Shown here: piece by piece, positions 24,226 to 31,935 of the stretch | How positions within the stretch are numbered: position 1 is the first letter of the stretch | How the letters are laid out: each line of letters starts with the position of its first letter | NCBI GenBank assembly: GCA_019245115.1 | Contig: JAFARZ010000327.1 | Location: 1 to 47,151 of the forward strand | DNA from: Streptosporangiaceae bacterium | GTDB taxonomy: Bacteria; Actinomycetota; Actinomycetes; Streptosporangiales; Streptosporangiaceae | Direction: 5' to 3' | Length of the DNA stretch: 47,151 bases | Made by a program: the position numbers and the translations under genes | The notes under the pieces: generated by a model | What the model was told of the DNA's origin: nothing | What the model saw: only the letters and a program-made list of their open reading frames with translations | The model's database searches: none

Positions 24226-26226
24226 ATGTTGACACTCGGAATCTCCGGTTCCTTCTCCCTGCCGGGAGATGAGGTCCTGCCTGAACTCGGACGCGGGTTC
24301 TTTCACGACTCAGCCGCGTGCCTCATCGGCGAGGCAGGAGTGATCGCCGCGGTCGAGGAGGAGCGGCTCAACCGGGATAAGCACACGAACGTGTTTCCGG
24401 TGCAGGCGATCCGTGCCTGTCTCGACCAGGCCGGCGTCACTCCGGCCGATGTGGATCGGGTGGGTTACTTCTGGGGCGAGACCTCAGTGGACGCCTCGAT
24501 CAGCATGAATGTGCTGCGGTATCCGCGGCTGCCGCTCCGCGGTGCGCGCGAACTCCTGCTCGACCGCCTGAACCGGTATGTCAGCGTCAACCTCCGCGAC
24601 CGGCATGTGAAGTTCGTGCGCCACCATGACGCTCATGCGGCCTCGGCCTGGTACCAGTCCGGTTTCACAGACGGCTTGGTCGTGGTGATGGACGGCATGG
24701 GCGATGCCGAGGCCGTGTCCCTGTATCACGGCACAGCGGACGGCATGCGCTTGTTGCGGACTCATCCGGTCACAAGCTCGCTCGGCTTGTTCTACACCCG
24801 GGCAACCGAGCTGCTCGGCTACCGTGAATTCGACGAGTACAAGGTCATGGGCCTTGCCCCGTACGGTGATCCGGACGCATTCCGCAAGATCCTGGACTCG
24901 TTGCTCCAGCTGCACCCAAGGGGCGACTACGAGCTGGATGTGCCCGGTCTGCAACAGGCGGTGATCGGCTCCGGCTACCGGCCGCGGCGAGCCGGGGAGC
25001 CGATTCTCCAGGTACACAAAGACCTGGCGGCCTCGATCCAGCAGACGCTTGAACGCGTGGTGTTCCACATGCTCGCACACTGGCAGTCACAGCTGGGACT
25101 GACAAGTGTCTGCTTCGCCGGCGGCGTGGCACAAAACAGCACGATGAACGGCCATGTGCTCGCCAGCGGCCTGTTTGAACGGATGTTCGTGCAACCAGCC
25201 AGTCACCACGCGGGAGCCGCGCTGGGCGCGGGTTCGATGCTCGCGCTGCACGCCGGTGAGCGGCGTCACGGCGTCATAGCCGCATCGCTTGCGCAGCGGG
25301 ACGCCTATCTCGGCCCCGATCTGGGCACCGACCGGGACATCGAGGAATGCCTGGGGCGATGGCACGAGCTGGTGACCTGGGAGCGCCACGACGACATAGC
25401 CAACCGCGCCGCGGAACTGCTTGCCGACGGCGAGGTGCTCGGGTGGGCGCGCGGCCGGTCCGAGTTCGGACCTCGTGCACTAGGCAACCGCAGCATCCTC
25501 GCCGACCCACGACCGGCGGGCAACAAGGACCGCATCAACGCGCTGATCAAGAATCGGGAGGGCTACCGCCCTTTCGCGCCCGCTGTCGTCGCCGAAGCCG
25601 CGGCGGAGTACTTCGACCTGACCAGCACCTCATCCGCGTTGGACTACATGGGCTTCGTGGTGCGGGTTCAACCGGAGAAACAGAGCATGCTGGGTGCGGT
25701 CACGCACGTCGACGGCACCGCACGGGTGCAGGTGGTGCGACGAGAGTCCAACGAGACGTTCTGGCGCCTGATCCGCCGGTTCGGCGAGCTGACCGGCGTG
25801 CCGATACTGCTCAACACCTCGTTCAACAACAACGCCGAGCCGATCGTGCAGACCGCGCATGACGCCATCGTGACGTTTCTGACCAGTGGCCTGGACCACC
25901 TGGTCCTCGGCGACTGGCTGGTCAGCCGCCGCCCGGAGTGCCGATCCCGGTATGCCACGCTGGGACTGCGGATCGCGCCGCTTGCGGAAGTGACCAGCAC
26001 GGTGTCCCACGGTGCGAAGGAAAACGCAGCAGCCTACGGAATTCACCGGCGTGGTTATCGTCACCAGGCACGACGGATCAGCGAGTCCGCCTACCGGCTG
26101 CTGTGCCGGGCCGACGGCAGCACGCCATTGTCCCGGCTGCCCGCCGGGGAAGATAATACAGCCGTGCTCGACGAGCTGATGGAACTGTGGCAAGCACGGC
26201 TGGTAGAACTGCGACCGGTCTGTTGA
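24226..26226 (+). CDS. O-carbamoyltransferase (NodU/CmcH/TobZ family)
   Basis: 666 residues. The enzyme transfers the carbamoyl group of carbamoyl phosphate to a hydroxyl through a carbamoyl-adenylate. The N-terminal Kae1/YrdC-type ASKHA domain shows GISGS, FFHDSAACLI and the metal-binding HHDAH at 133-137; VVVMDGMGD and CFAGGVAQNS are the nucleotide-binding loops. The C-terminal YrdC-like part includes GRSEFGPRALGNRSILADPR and PILLNTSFNN, both strongly conserved in the family. The last about 75 residues (after GDWLVSRRPE) are an extension of unknown role. Carbamoyltransferases usually serve aminoglycosides, polyketides or Nod factors, so its presence in a lanthipeptide cluster is unusual. 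Confidence 0.92.
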   Translation: MLTLGISGSFSLPGDEVLPELGRGFFHDSAACLIGEAGVIAAVEEERLNRDKHTNVFPVQAIRACLDQAGVTPADVDRVGYFWGETSVDASISMNVLRYPRLPLRGARELLLDRLNRYVSVNLRDRHVKFVRHHDAHAASAWYQSGFTDGLVVVMDGMGDAEAVSLYHGTADGMRLLRTHPVTSSLGLFYTRATELLGYREFDEYKVMGLAPYGDPDAFRKILDSLLQLHPRGDYELDVPGLQQAVIGSGYRPRRAGEPILQVHKDLAASIQQTLERVVFHMLAHWQSQLGLTSVCFAGGVAQNSTMNGHVLASGLFERMFVQPASHHAGAALGAGSMLALHAGERRHGVIAASLAQRDAYLGPDLGTDRDIEECLGRWHELVTWERHDDIANRAAELLADGEVLGWARGRSEFGPRALGNRSILADPRPAGNKDRINALIKNREGYRPFAPAVVAEAAAEYFDLTSTSSALDYMGFVVRVQPEKQSMLGAVTHVDGTARVQVVRRESNETFWRLIRRFGELTGVPILLNTSFNNNAEPIVQTAHDAIVTFLTSGLDHLVLGDWLVSRRPECRSRYATLGLRIAPLAEVTSTVSHGAKENAAAYGIHRRGYRHQARRISESAYRLLCRADGSTPLSRLPAGEDNTAVLDELMELWQARLVELRPVC

Positions 26227-26255
26227 ACAGGACTCTAACCACATTTAAAAAGAGT

Positions 26256-26636
26256 TCAACCAAAGTACTGAGCTTCTACGAGTTTTACCCATTCACCTTG
26301 GGACTGGCGTATCGCCCGGGCGATCTGCGGTTCGGTCATTAGAGTCCGGTGCCCCCGGCGACAGGGCAGGTCATAGATCACTTCCTGCAGGTTCCGGTTA
26401 ATGAAATCGAGCCGCCACCGGGCCTCCAGTTCTTCGGCCGGTGCGGCGTCGGCCAGCTGCCGCTGGGCGATACGAAGCTGAACAGAGCCGGCCACCGGCG
26501 TGATCTGGTATCCCTCGTGGGAGGTGATGTCCAGCCGCCAGCTCAGCAGCGGCCGGTACGCTGCCACGCCGATCTGGGCATCGCAGTGCGCGCATATCAA
26601 AAACTTTCGCACCCGCTTCCAAGTCAGTCCCGGCAT
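26256..26636 (-). CDS. Small zinc-ribbon-like protein, unknown function
   Basis: 126 residues, convergent with the carbamoyltransferase gene. CAHC near residue 15 and CRRGH near residue 92 would make a CxxC...CxxxH zinc site. The middle is rich in Leu/Glu/Gln and probably helical. I do not recognise the family; a DNA- or RNA-related adaptor role would fit a zinc ribbon but is a guess. Its first bases face a 250-base gap that leads to the P450 gene. Confidence 0.6.
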   Translation of the reverse strand: MPGLTWKRVRKFLICAHCDAQIGVAAYRPLLSWRLDITSHEGYQITPVAGSVQLRIAQRQLADAAPAEELEARWRLDFINRNLQEVIYDLPCRRGHRTLMTEPQIARAIRQSQGEWVKLVEAQYFG

Positions 26637-26812
26637 ACCTGGATTTTAGCGGAGCCCGCCGGGGCGCATCTCGGCGCCTGGCCTCTGATGGCCTTGCGGG
26701 TCATCCTGATCCTGGGCACGGCTCGTGGGGTTGGCGATGACGGTAGCTGTGATGTGCATCGGTGGTTCGCGCCGGCACTGGTTAATCGAGCGCACCATTG
26801 ACGAGACCTAAG

Positions 26813-26833
26813 TTAGTGTCTAAAGGACATTAG
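26813..26833. promoter_or_regulatory. Inverted repeat, candidate TetR operator
   Basis: TTAGTGTC-TAAAG-GACATTAG (26813-26833) is an imperfect inverted repeat with 6 of 8 arm positions paired, 58 bases before the P450 start. The TetR gene downstream of the P450 (28074-28751) is a natural candidate binder. The rest of the 26637-26890 gap shows no gene. Confidence 0.45.
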
Positions 26834-26890
26834 CGGTGCTGGTAGATTATCAATCATCCCGCCACCAATGAAAGCAGGTTGTTCGTTTCA

Positions 26891-28084
26891 ATGACAGTCG
26901 AGTTCGCTGACCAATGGGGAATCCATCCGCAGCAGTTCTGGATGCGCGGCAGACGGCCAGAAAGACCCGTCCGATTCGACTCCGAGATCGGGATGTGGTG
27001 CGTCTACGGTCACCGCGAAGTCATGACAGTCTTGTCGGATCCGGCCACCTTCTCTTCGAATATCGGACGCACTGCGCCGAAAGAGAACCTGTTCGCCTCG
27101 GGAAACCTGACCCAGATGGATCCGCCGCGGCACAACCGGGTGCGCAAGTTGATCGGCCGGGCCTTCACGGCGAGCGCCGTCGAGGGCCTCGCCCCGCGCA
27201 TCGAGGCACTGACCAAGGAGCTGCTCGACCAGGTGGTCGGACGGGACCGGATGGAGCTGGTCAACGACCTCGCCTATCCGCTGCCCGTGATCGTGATCGC
27301 CGAAATGCTCGGCGTCCCGGCCGATGACCGGCGCCTTTTCAAGCAGTGGGTGGACACGCTCCTCGGCAATACCGAGAAAGTCTCCCTCACCGAGGACGAG
27401 GGTGAGCGTCAGGCGCTGCTGTCGGAAGCGTTGGAACAGAGCAAGAAGCTCCTCAACTACCTCGCTGAGCATGCCGAGGACCGACGGAAACGGCCGCGCG
27501 AGGACCTGCTGACCCGGCTTGTCACATCCGAAGTGGATGGCGCACGTCTTCAGCCGGAGGAACTGGTCAACTTCGCCTACATCCTGCTTCTCGCCGGACA
27601 CATCACTACCACCATGTTGCTTGGCAACACCGTGGTGTGCCTTGACGCCAACCCCGCGGCTGCCGCCAAGATCCTGGCCGATCCGGCGATGTGGCCCGGG
27701 GCCATGGAGGAGTCGCTGCGGCTCTTCAGCCCGTTCGCCTCGCTCAACAGAATCACCAGTGCCGAGGTAGAACTGGCTGGGGAACGGATTCCGGCGGACA
27801 CCATGGTGATGGTGTGGCTTGGCGCCGCAAACCGGGATCCGCGCGTGTTTCCCGATCCGGATGCCTTCCTCCCGGACCGGAATCCCAACCCGCACCTCGG
27901 TTTCGGCTGGGGTAACCACTTCTGTCCCGGCGCGGGGCTGGCACGGCTGGAGGGGCGGATCGCACTGCGCCTCCTATATGAGAGGTTCCCGCGGCTGCGG
28001 ACCGATCCCGATGCCCCACCGGAGTTCAACCGCAGCCCGAACACCACTGGCATCCGCGCGTTGCCACTGCTGCTCACCGACTGA
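26891..28084 (+). CDS. Cytochrome P450
   Basis: 397 residues counted from ATG 26891; a TTG at 26879 in frame would add four residues and the AGCAGG motif (26873-26878) suits either. Motifs: I-helix AGHITT (235-240, His instead of the usual Gly-Tyr/Phe-Glu acid), ExxR E274/R277 in EESLRLFSP, haem loop FGWGNHFCPGAG with Cys345. The I-helix lacks the usual acidic residue before the Thr pair, as in some biosynthetic CYP107-like enzymes with substrate-assisted catalysis. The 3' end overlaps the convergent TetR gene by 11 bases. It could belong to the lanthipeptide cluster or to the catabolic block to the right. Confidence 0.92.
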   Translation: MTVEFADQWGIHPQQFWMRGRRPERPVRFDSEIGMWCVYGHREVMTVLSDPATFSSNIGRTAPKENLFASGNLTQMDPPRHNRVRKLIGRAFTASAVEGLAPRIEALTKELLDQVVGRDRMELVNDLAYPLPVIVIAEMLGVPADDRRLFKQWVDTLLGNTEKVSLTEDEGERQALLSEALEQSKKLLNYLAEHAEDRRKRPREDLLTRLVTSEVDGARLQPEELVNFAYILLLAGHITTTMLLGNTVVCLDANPAAAAKILADPAMWPGAMEESLRLFSPFASLNRITSAEVELAGERIPADTMVMVWLGAANRDPRVFPDPDAFLPDRNPNPHLGFGWGNHFCPGAGLARLEGRIALRLLYERFPRLRTDPDAPPEFNRSPNTTGIRALPLLLTD

Positions 28085-28751
28085 TCGTTCCGGACCCGAC
28101 GGCGGACCCGACGGCGGATCCGGCGGCGGATCCGGCGGCGGATCGCCCCCGCCCGTACTTTTGCGGGGCCCGGCGCGGCGGCTGCAGCACGCCCTCCAGG
28201 AGCGCCTGCTGGAGGCGGTCCGCGGTGGCCACATCCGGCTTCCGGGCGGCGAGCACGTCGGCGTAGATGAACGACTCACCGAGCCGGACCAGCGCGTAGG
28301 CCAGCGCGTCCGGCTCGATGACCGTGACCAGGCCGAATTCGGCGATGTCGCGGCGAAGCAGCCGCTCGACGAAGGCAACCATGCCGGTCTGCACCTGACC
28401 ACGCGGATCGGTGAGGACCCGCATCGCGAGGGCGGGTTCGTCATCGAGCAGCCGGCGCAGCCCCGCGGCCCGCGAGACGATGGCATTGATGTGCCTGGCG
28501 GTGCCCGGCGTGTGCAGTTCTCCCGGCGGGCGCTCGGCCTCCCAGCGCGCCGTGGCCGTTTCCAGTGTGCGCTGGGTGAGCAGCCACAGCGCCTTGCTGA
28601 GGAGTTCCTCCCGGCTCCCGGCGTGGCGGAACAGCGTAACCCGGGACACGCCGAGCTCGTGGGCCAGGCGCTGCATATCGAGCCGCCGGCCCTCGCGGAT
28701 CCACCGCGCGGCGAGCGCCACGATACGCCCCTCACGCTGGCCGGCGACCAC
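28074..28751 (-). CDS. TetR family regulator (QsdR-like)
   Basis: 225 residues from GTG 28751. The N-terminal HTH is clear (LDMQRLAHELGVSRVTLFRHAGSREELLSKAL, about 24-55). The C-terminal ligand domain, with PALAMRVLTDPRGQVQTGMVAFVE and LGESFIYADVLAARKPD, resembles the QsdR type of TetR proteins. The last about 20 residues are a Gly/Ser/Ala/Val repeat encoded by a 12-bp tandem repeat (28092-28139) that is probably disordered. It probably represses the neighbouring P450 and/or the divergent-facing lipid-type genes; candidate operators are listed separately. Confidence 0.9.
   Translation of the reverse strand: MVAGQREGRIVALAARWIREGRRLDMQRLAHELGVSRVTLFRHAGSREELLSKALWLLTQRTLETATARWEAERPPGELHTPGTARHINAIVSRAAGLRRLLDDEPALAMRVLTDPRGQVQTGMVAFVERLLRRDIAEFGLVTVIEPDALAYALVRLGESFIYADVLAARKPDVATADRLQQALLEGVLQPPRRAPQKYGRGRSAAGSAAGSAVGSAVGSGTISR
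28092..28139. repeat. Four 12-bp tandem repeats in the TetR 3' end
   Basis: GGACCCGACGGC twice (28092-28115) and GGATCCGGCGGC twice (28116-28139). The frame is kept because 12 is a multiple of three; it encodes the Gly/Ser/Ala tail of the TetR protein and lies just past the P450 stop. Confidence 0.85.
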
Positions 28752-28819
28752 GTCGTTTACGATACCCGCGCTGGCGAGAGGTTACTGGGCCAGGTAACGG
28801 GTCCGCCTGTACGGCTTGA

Positions 28820-29215
28820 TCAGCGGCAGGCCCGGAATACCGGGAGCGTCTCGGGTGAGCCGTCCGGCCGGACGAACTCCACCTGAACCGGCAGGCCCTC
28901 GCGCAGCTCGGCGGGATCGGCGCCGACCAGCTCCGTCCACCACCACGGCCCCTCGTCGAGCTCGACAATCGCCACGATGGATTGCGCCCGCTGCGCACCG
29001 TCCACCGGCTTGGCGTAGGTGACCGCCCAGCTCACCACGCGGCCGGTACCGGCGGCGGCCACCCACTCGAGATCCGTCGACCCGGCCGAGTCGGTGTACA
29101 CCTGCGGCGCCAGCATCTCACCGGTCACCCGCGAACGGCGCAGCAGGAACTCCCCGTTCGCGGTGCCGTCGAAGAACTCGGCGGTCTCGGCGTCGCGCGT
29201 GACCGGAAGGATCAT
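28820..29215 (-). CDS. OB-fold (DUF35-type) thiolase partner lacking zinc-ribbon cysteines
   Basis: 131 residues. ATG 29215 overlaps the thiolase stop as ATGA. The OB-fold part is typical (GRVVSWAVTYAKP, QSIVAIVELDEGPWWWTELVG, VEFVRPDG). In most relatives a rubredoxin-like zinc ribbon with two CxxC pairs precedes it; here that stretch reads LLRRSRVTGEMLAPQVYTDS without any Cys. These proteins form tight complexes with SCP-2-type thiolases and bind acyl-CoA, often next to a MaoC hydratase as seen here. Confidence 0.85.
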   Translation of the reverse strand: MILPVTRDAETAEFFDGTANGEFLLRRSRVTGEMLAPQVYTDSAGSTDLEWVAAAGTGRVVSWAVTYAKPVDGAQRAQSIVAIVELDEGPWWWTELVGADPAELREGLPVQVEFVRPDGSPETLPVFRACR

Positions 29216-30393
29216 CGAGCACCGCCGAGTACGAGCGTCGCATGATGGTCGAAGACGCCTCCGTTGCCGCTGACCAGGATGAGCTCGTGGTCCTCGGCCT
29301 GCCGTTCGCCGGCCTGCCCGCGGGCCTGGATCACCGCCTCGGACAGCGGCGTCATACCCCACAGGTAATAGGAGGAGAGCTGGCCGCCGCCCGTGTTGAG
29401 CTTCAGCTTCCCGCCCGGGTCGAGAACGCCCGAGGTGACGAAGTCGCCGCCTTCGCCTTTGGCACAGAAGCCGTAGTCCTCGAGCGAGATAAGCACGGTG
29501 AACGTGTAGCAGTCGTACAGCTCGACGACGTCGATGTCGGCCAGCGTCACGCCGGCCATGCGCAGCGCGGCCGGGCCCGACTGCGCCGCCCCGGTGACCA
29601 GGCCCAGGTCCTCGTTCCGTTCCAGGAACCGGCCCGGATGAGCCTGGGCCCAGCCGAGGATGCGCACCGGGGGCTGCCTCAGCGAGGCAGCGCGCTCGGC
29701 TGTCGTGACGATCACCGCGATGCCGCCGTTGGACACGACGCAGCAGTCGAGCAGGTGCAGCGGCTCGGCGATCCAGCGCGAGGCGTGGTAGTCCTCGATC
29801 GTGATCGGCTCGCGGAGCTGGGCGCGCGGGTTGGCGGCCGCCCACGCGCGCTGCGCCACCGCGATCGCGCCGAGCTGATCGTGGTTGGTGCCGTAGCGGA
29901 GCATGTGCCGCCGGGCGGCGAGGGCGTAATAGTGGTTCGCGCCGAGCACGCCGACCGCCGCCGTGACGCCCCGCCAGCCGGTGCGCTTGGTGGCCGCGGT
30001 CTCGTAGGCCGCCCTTGACCCGCGCTCGGCGACCAGGGGCGCGTCGGCATGCACGCACGCGACCACGCTGGCCGCGCCCGACTGGACCATCATGGCGGCG
30101 AAGGACACCATCGAACCGGCCGTCGAGCCGAGCCCCTGCATCTCGGACAGCAGCTTCAGGTCACGCAGCCCGAGCTGCCGCTGCAGATCGAGCTTGACAC
30201 CGCCGCTCAGCCCGGACGAGACCAGCAGTCCGTCGATGTCAGGCAGCGCGAGCCCGGCGTCGGCCGCGGCCAAGCGCACCGCGTCCGCCGCGAACTGCGA
30301 CGCGGTACGGCCATATACCCGGCCGACCTCGGTGATACCGAGCCCGGCGATGGCCGCGGCCGGAGGCCCAGGCAAATCCAACACCGCGGTCAT
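29212..30393 (-). CDS. SCP-2/lipid-transfer-type thiolase
   Basis: 393 residues. The sequence (AIAGLGITEVGRVYGRTASQ, VELYDCYTFTVLISLEDYG, LNTGGGQLSSYYLWGMTPL) is that of the SCP-x-like thiolase or aldolase group that works with a DUF35 OB-fold protein, as in steroid side-chain aldolases and related acyl-CoA enzymes. ATG 30393 overlaps the MaoC stop by four bases. The conserved His in VSGNGGVFDHHATLVLG and the Cys/Tyr region differ from classical biosynthetic thiolases, so a retro-aldol cleavage is as likely as thiolysis. Confidence 0.85.
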   Translation of the reverse strand: MTAVLDLPGPPAAAIAGLGITEVGRVYGRTASQFAADAVRLAAADAGLALPDIDGLLVSSGLSGGVKLDLQRQLGLRDLKLLSEMQGLGSTAGSMVSFAAMMVQSGAASVVACVHADAPLVAERGSRAAYETAATKRTGWRGVTAAVGVLGANHYYALAARRHMLRYGTNHDQLGAIAVAQRAWAAANPRAQLREPITIEDYHASRWIAEPLHLLDCCVVSNGGIAVIVTTAERAASLRQPPVRILGWAQAHPGRFLERNEDLGLVTGAAQSGPAALRMAGVTLADIDVVELYDCYTFTVLISLEDYGFCAKGEGGDFVTSGVLDPGGKLKLNTGGGQLSSYYLWGMTPLSEAVIQARGQAGERQAEDHELILVSGNGGVFDHHATLVLGGAR

Positions 30394-30830
30394 GGTGCCT
30401 CCAGTGGCTCTGTCTCCAGCGGCAGGGTGACCTCAACCTGACCGGGGCCCACCGTCACTTCGTCTCCCACCTTGCTCACCAGTTCCAGCGTGACGATGCC
30501 GTCTGGCTGGATGCTTGTCACCGTGCCCTGTATGGTCACTATGGAGCCGACCAGGTTGAACTTGCGCATCCGGAATCCGCTGATCGACCGGATCGTCCCG
30601 GCGTCGCCGATCCAGTCGCGCACCACCCGCTCCCATGTGCCCAGGAGGAAGAACGTGCTCGCGTACGCGTCCGGCGCGTTGGTCGCCTTCGCGTAGGAGC
30701 GATTGTGGTGTATCGAGTTGAAGTCACGGTTGCCGCCGGCCGCGGCCACCAGCCGGTACAGCGGCAGCGCGAAGTCGGCCGGCCCGATGGGGTCGCCCAC
30801 GTTCACCGCGTTTACGGTCCGCTGGATCAT
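30390..30830 (-). CDS. MaoC-type hydratase
   Basis: 146 residues from ATG 30830, which overlaps the SDR stop as ATGA. A hot-dog fold with the R-hydratase motif: D36 and H41 in NRDFNSIHHN, followed by FLLGTWERVVRDWIG. These proteins hydrate trans-2-enoyl-CoA thioesters. Fused in the same translationally coupled operon with SDR, thiolase and OB-fold protein, it would supply the hydration step of a beta-oxidation-like route. Confidence 0.88.
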   Translation of the reverse strand: MIQRTVNAVNVGDPIGPADFALPLYRLVAAAGGNRDFNSIHHNRSYAKATNAPDAYASTFFLLGTWERVVRDWIGDAGTIRSISGFRMRKFNLVGSIVTIQGTVTSIQPDGIVTLELVSKVGDEVTVGPGQVEVTLPLETEPLEAP

Positions 30831-31627
30831 GACAGGTGCCGTGTGCCGCGCCAGGCCATCGTGCCGCCGTCGATCTCGTACGTCGCGCCGGTGATGAACG
30901 ACGCGTCGTCGGATGCGAGGAAGCACACCAGCTTGGCAACCTCGTCCGGCCGGCCGCGGCGCGGGATCAGGTGGTTACCGGACATGTTCCGCTCCTGGGC
31001 GACCTGGTCGGCGGCGAGTTCGAGGAAGTGGTCACTCATCGGCGTTTTGATCGACCCCGGACAGTAGCAGTTGCACCGGACGTCCGGGGCCAGCGCGATC
31101 GCCAGCGAGCGGCTGAGCTGGATCGTCGCCCCCTTGCTGGCGCTGTAGGCGGGGGCGGAGTAGCCGGTCAGCCCGGACACCGATGACGCGTTGACGACGG
31201 ACGGGCCGCGATCGGAGGCGCGCAGGTACCTGGCCGCGTATTTGACGGCCAGCCAGTAGGACTTCGTGTTGATGTCGAAGACCGCGTCCCATGCGTCCTC
31301 CGGCAGCGTCTCGAACGTGGTGTCCGGCGGCGCGAAGCTGAAGTCGAGGACGCCCGCCTGGTTGACCAGCGTGTCCAGGCCGCCCATGTCGGCGACCGCG
31401 GCCTGGACCATATGCTCGATCTCCGCGGCGTTGCACAGATCCACCCGCACCGCGGATGCCTTGCCCCCGGCGGCCAGCACCTCCCGCGCGGTCTGCTCGG
31501 CGCCGTCGAGGTTGATGTCGGCGGCGACCACGTGCTCGGCGCCCTCGAGCGCCGCCTGCACGGCGATGGCGCGCCCCATGCCCTGGGCCGCCCCGGTGAC
31601 CAGCATCCGCTTGCCGTTAAGCCTCAC
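30827..31627 (-). CDS. Short-chain dehydrogenase/reductase (first gene of the SDR-MaoC-thiolase-OB operon)
   Basis: 266 residues from GTG 31627; a TTG directly before it (31630) is an alternative. NAD(P) motif TGAAQGMG, DxD-type AADINLD after beta-2 suggesting NAD, LVNQAG in place of the usual NNAG, and the catalytic Ser...YSASK (ASSVSGLTGYSAPAYSASK). C-terminus ITGATYEIDGG is normal. It would oxidise the 3-hydroxyacyl-CoA made by the MaoC enzyme. The promoter region just upstream holds TCATATGCAT, shared with the LLM gene. Confidence 0.9.
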   Translation of the reverse strand: MRLNGKRMLVTGAAQGMGRAIAVQAALEGAEHVVAADINLDGAEQTAREVLAAGGKASAVRVDLCNAAEIEHMVQAAVADMGGLDTLVNQAGVLDFSFAPPDTTFETLPEDAWDAVFDINTKSYWLAVKYAARYLRASDRGPSVVNASSVSGLTGYSAPAYSASKGATIQLSRSLAIALAPDVRCNCYCPGSIKTPMSDHFLELAADQVAQERNMSGNHLIPRRGRPDEVAKLVCFLASDDASFITGATYEIDGGTMAWRGTRHLS

Positions 31628-31639
31628 CAAAGGAACATA

Positions 31640-31649
31640 TCATATGCAT
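31640..31649. promoter_or_regulatory. AT-rich word TCATATGCAT in the SDR operon promoter
   Basis: The 10-mer TCATATGCAT occurs here, 13 bases upstream of the SDR start, and again at 32973-32982 upstream of the LLM gene start. Flanking bases are also A/T-rich (AACATATCATATGCATGAATT). In such G/C-rich DNA, a shared 10-mer in two promoters points to a common -10 region or regulator site. Confidence 0.45.
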
Positions 31650-31935
31650 GAATTGTGGTGAGTTCGCCCGTCCCCGTCCCGCCCTCCAACCCCTTGAACG
31701 CCACATTCAAGGGGTCAGGACCCCATGGATGTGACATGGGTGCGGCTCCTCCAGAGTGGGCAACATGCCGGTGGTGCCATCGGTGCCGCTCAAACCGATC
31801 AGTAGCGCTATTAGAGCGTGCCCGATGGTGCCATCGGTGCCGCTGGCCAGGGAGCAGCACCTGGCTGGTGGTCCCTTTAAGGGAGCCGCATCCAATGGGG
31901 TTGCGAGTGGGAGGCTGGCGTCGGGTACCGGCGCT
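31650..31935. other. Hairpin- and repeat-rich intergenic region
   Basis: No gene is supported. It holds a perfect 9-bp stem (CCCCTTGAA 31690-31698 with TTCAAGGGG 31706-31714), a CCCATG/CATGGG hairpin right after it (about 31722-31740), a 19-bp direct repeat TGGTGCCATCGGTGCCGCT at 31772-31790 and 31826-31844, and TCCCTTTAAGGGA (31872-31884). The first hairpin's complement contains GAATGTGGC, as in the palindrome at 36041. Confidence 0.75.

Noticed and set aside
26349..26801. 150-residue plus-strand frame opposite the zinc-ribbon gene
   Set aside because: Mostly antisense to the Cys-containing protein and without a ribosome site or family match.
29216..30058. N-terminal extension of the OB-fold frame through the thiolase gene
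   Set aside because: The extension is an out-of-phase reading of the thiolase gene; ATG 29215 overlaps the thiolase stop and starts the family-like sequence.
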